Shown piece by piece: positions 1-4,200 of a DNA stretch of 6,337 nt. The position numbers and the translations under genes are program-made. The number at the start of each line of letters is the position of its first letter. The first letter of the stretch is position 1. The notes below the pieces were generated by a model. It made no database searches. It was not told where the DNA came from and was given only the letters and a program-made list of their open reading frames with translations. Location of the stretch: positions 1 through 6,337 of the forward strand of contig WRIF01000100.1 of NCBI GenBank assembly GCA_009782865.1. The letters run 5' to 3'. Source of the DNA: Promicromonosporaceae bacterium (GTDB lineage: Bacteria > Actinomycetota > Actinomycetes > Actinomycetales > Cellulomonadaceae).

Positions 1-1260
1 GTGTTTCAGACCGACGTCGCGGACCCGGGGACCGTGGTCTCCGCCCCCGCCGCCGACCTGGTGCTGATCCAGCCGCCGAACATCAGGATCGCCGCCTCCG
101 GCATCCTGCACCAGTACGGCTCCTTCGACTGCAACGACGAGCCCATCGGCCACTTCATGGCCGTGCCGCGTCCCCTGCGCTTCACCGGCTACCACCCGAC
201 CAACGGCGTGGCCACCGCCGGCAACTGGATGGCCGATCTCGATGTCTCGGCCTTCCCCGAGGGCACCACCTGGCGGGTGGACGGCGTGCCGACCGAGCCG
301 GTGGGCGGCATGCTGCCGCTTGGCACCAACTCAGGCCAGGTGCGCATCGACTTCGACCTCAACCAGCCCACCTGGCCCGCCATGGCCGAGGGCGAGACGG
401 TGGACTTCGCCGCCCGCCTGGTGGTGGACCCCAACTCCTTCAGCGAGGGTGACCTGCTGAACATGGGCGTCGGCGGCCAGCCCGGCGATGACCGGCCCGC
501 CTCGTTCAACACCCAGAACTCCGCCGTCGGCTCGGTGCGCGGCCGGCCCTGGTTCAACAACGACTGGTCCTCGGCCCGGGTGAGCTGCCCCTTCTCCTTT
601 GACGGCGGCGCCCCTCACTGGGCGGGCAAGGACGTCCGCGGCTCCTGGGACTCTGACCACACCATCTGGGCGCCGGAGAATATGCTCTCCCCCCAGCCGG
701 GCGGCACCCACTCCCGAGCGGTCTCCACCGATCAGCCAGCCCCCGTGACGCCGCGCAACTGGGTATCCCCGGGCACCGAGCTGTGGAGCCGGCTGTGGCT
801 GCTCACCTACCGCATGGGCTGGATGCCCAACCTGCCGGACGCCTTCATCGTGGGCGACACCTGGTCACCCACCCAGAAGCTGTGGGACGCCACGCGGACC
901 ACGCAGGTCACTATCAACGGCGCGGTGATCACCGAGGGATTCACGCTGCAGTGGACCGACCAGGAGCGGACCCCCGAGCAACTGACGGACCCGGCCGACC
1001 CGGGCGGGTGGATCAACACCCCGATGCCCAACTCGCGCTCCTTCCGGGCAATCTTCGAACCGGGCGTAGTGCCGGTGACCCCAGACGTCCGGGGTTCAGG
1101 AGCCGTGAACGTCGACATTCCGCTGGTCATTCACCCCGACCTTGACGTGCGGTACGACGGCTCGATGATCAACAACACCAACGTCCACCGCGCCTTCCGG
1201 GGCGGGGCGCCCATCACCGGCGCCTACACCAGCCCGCGTTCCGTGCTCACGTCGGCCCCC
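1..1260 (+). other. N-terminal visible region of the protein, beta-rich, no recognised family
   Basis: Residues 1-420 match no family I can name. The composition (alternating hydrophobic residues, many Gly, Pro, Thr, Asp and Asn) suggests beta-sandwich modules. Residues 1-200 look like one unit framed by C44 and C196, a possible disulfide. Residues 184-337 are rich in tryptophan (W184, W189, W207, W216, W223, W254, W262, W266, W274, W288, W295, W318, W337). Residues 245-415 may be a further DUF11-like sandwich, since a hydrophobic, proline-flanked strand pattern recurs, but no motif settles it. Two of the protein's three lysines, K210 and K294, are here. This could be the C-terminal part of a ligand-binding head or simply more stalk. 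Confidence 0.5.
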
Positions 1261-4200
1261 CGCATCCCCGCGATCAATATCACCAATGAGGTGCTAGACC
1301 TGGACGGCAATGCGCTGGCCGGCGCGATGGCGGGAGACAGCGTGCTGTACCGCCACACGGCGACGGCGCTGGGCATGCCCAATATTCAAGACCCGGTGCG
1401 CCCCGTGATCACGGTCACGATGGACAGGTGCGCGCTTGACCCGGTCAACGAGACGCCCGGCTGGAACATGGTGATCAGCCAGCCCGCCATCCCCGGTCCG
1501 CTGGGCCGGGTGTGCGGTGACCCTGGTTCGACCCCGATTCAGCTCCAGTTCACCCCGATCGGCGACTATCAGTGGATCGAGTGGACCGAGCCCAGCCTCG
1601 GCAACGGCATCATCGACGTGATCTACTTCACCGCCACCGTGGCCCGGGCCCACGTGCCCCCGCTGATCATCAACGGCACCCACCTGACCATCGGTGAGCA
1701 CGTCAATGACTCCTCGGACGACTCCTCCTTCCCGGTGGTCGGACGCGCCGGCGTCTCCGCCTCGCTGATGGTGCTGACCCCGCGCGAGGAGATCGAGACC
1801 CAGCTGCGCTGGCGCGCCGACATCAGCGCGGCCACCCTTGGCGGCACGGGGCAGTCCACGGACACCGTGATCATCCTGCCCAACCAGGGCTTCGACCAGA
1901 ACCTGTTCGACCCGGCCTACGCCGTCGGCTACACCGGCCCGCAGGCCTCCAACTTCCACGGCACCTATGAGGTGTGTGACGGCGGCATTCGCCTTGACGC
2001 AGACAACACGGTAGATCGGGCGCGCCTGTACTTTGCCACCAACCCGAACCCGACCTTCGGCAACCCGGACGACCCGGCCAACAACTGGGCGCCGGTAGTC
2101 GGCGCCGCCCCGGCGCTGCTGGCAACGGCCACCCAGATCAGGGTGGTCATGCCCGAGGGTGGCGACCCCTCGGTGGCGCGGGTGAACATCGACCTGTGCC
2201 CCACGGGCAACCTGCCCGACGACGAGTACGTCATGTGGATGGGCCGCACTTACCTTGATGACACCCATCTCTATCCGTCCTGGCCGGCCTACGCCGTGGT
2301 GATCGCCTCCGAGCTTTCCGGCCTGGTGTGGTGGGACGACAACGGGGACGGAATCTGGCAGTCGGTCGAGGCCGGCATCCCCGGCGTCCGCGTCACCCTG
2401 CACCGCAACGTCGGTGGTGAGCCGGGCCCCGTCTACCGCGAGACGGTGACAGGCCCCGACGGTCGATACCACTTCGACCTGCTGCTCTCGGGCAGCTACT
2501 TCGTCCAGGTACACCGCACCGACGCCTCCGGCAACGTGATCATCCCGGACTCCGTGCACACCTTCTACCATCAGGCCATCGACGTGCCCGCCACCTACTC
2601 GGCCCGCAACCGGTTTGGCGCGCTGGCCCGCGAGGTCTCGACGGCGATCACGCTGCCCCGGGACTCGCATGCCCGCGACGTGGACTTCGGCTTCCAGCAG
2701 CGCGACCCGCGCATCGCCCTGGACAAGCACGAGGCCGACGTGGAGTGTGAGGCGGGCGTCTGCCAGGTCACCTGGGACGTCACCGTCACCAACACCGGCA
2801 ACACGCCGCTGACCGGCGTCCGGCTGTATGACCGCATGTCCGACGACGTGTTCAACACCTCGGCCACCTCGATGCAGGTGCGCGACGTGGTGCAGCTGGC
2901 CTCGGATGCCGAGCACACCCTGGCGCTGATGAGCGATGGCACCGTCTACGGCTGGGGCCACGGCGGCCAGGGCCGCCTGGGTACCGGCTCCACGGCCAAT
3001 CAGTTTGTTCCGGCCCCGGTGTTGGTGGCCGGGGGCGAGCGGCTGACCGGCATCGTCCAGATTGACGCGGGCCCTTCCCACGGCCTGGCCCTGCATGAGG
3101 ATGGCACAGTCTTTGGTTTCGGCTGGGAGTCTGCGGGGCGGATCGGCAACACCGTTGCTGGATCGAACGCGCTGACCGCGCGTCGGATCGTTCGCGGCGG
3201 GGGCGACACCAGTTACCTCAACAGTATCGTCGACGTGGCGGCCGGCGACACCTTCTCCCTGTTTGTCCACGCGGATGGCCACGTCTACTCGGTGGGCGAC
3301 AACAGCCTGGGTCGGCGCGGAAACGCCCAGCCGACCAATGCCGTGGCCAGCCCCGTGCTGCACCAGGACGGCACCCCCCTGCTTGGCATCGTGCAGGTGG
3401 CCGCCGATGCCGGGGCGCTGGCGCTGACCCACGACGGCCTGGTCTGGGCCTGGGGCCCCGGCACCTCGGGAGAGAACGGCGACGGCAACAGCGTGGTCCG
3501 CACCCGGCCGGTGCAGGTGCTGCGCCCCGACGGCGGCGGACCCCTGACCGGCATCACCCAGGTCGCCGCCGGGATGAGCTCCCGCTTCGCCCTGGAGGCC
3601 GGCTCCGGCGCCGTCTACGGCTGGGGCAACAACCACTTCGGTCAGCTAGGCCGAGGCATCCAGGACGTTGCCCCCAGCAACAACAACCTGCCGGCGCGAA
3701 TGTTGGGTCCGGACGGCAGCGGCTACCTCATCAGCATCGTTGCCATCTCCGCCGAGCCCGTGGGCCCGCGCCCCCAGAGCCCGGTTTCCGTCGTTGCGCT
3801 GACCAGCGGGGGCGAGCTGTACGCGGTCGGCCACCCCAGCGGCACCGGCAGCCCGGGGAACGCGGTCGCCACCCTGCCCACCCCGGTGGAGGCGCCGTTC
3901 GCGGGCGGCCCCGCCACCCCGCTCGGCTCGCCCATCCAGGCACCTCGCTTGGGGAACGTGACCGCGATCACGGCCGGTGCGGCCGTGTCCGCCAACACCG
4001 TGCTGAACTGGGGTCTGGGTGGCTTCGGCGCCACCGGTCAGCAGTACGCAGGGCATGTCTGCGAACGGCCCTGCCCGGTGCTCGGCATCGGCGCTCACGC
4101 GGGCGCCGCGCTGACCCAGCCCGCCGTGATGACCGCGGTGGCGCATGACACGACGTTTGTGCTGCTTGAATCCGGCCACGTGCTGGCCTGGGGTAGGGAT

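Noticed and set aside
1..3. GTG at base 1 as the true start codon
   Set aside because: No upstream sequence is visible to judge a ribosome-binding site, no secretion signal follows, and the protein type needs one. It is more likely an internal valine.
1294..3636. Long minus-strand open frame (780 residues)
   Set aside because: It lies exactly codon-aligned opposite the real frame and stays open only because the sense frame avoids TTA, CTA and TCA codons; it ends at the sense CTA codon at 1294-1296. Its translation is a Gly/Ala/Val/His-rich composition with no domain, and recognisable SdrD_B and RCC1 motifs are on the + strand.
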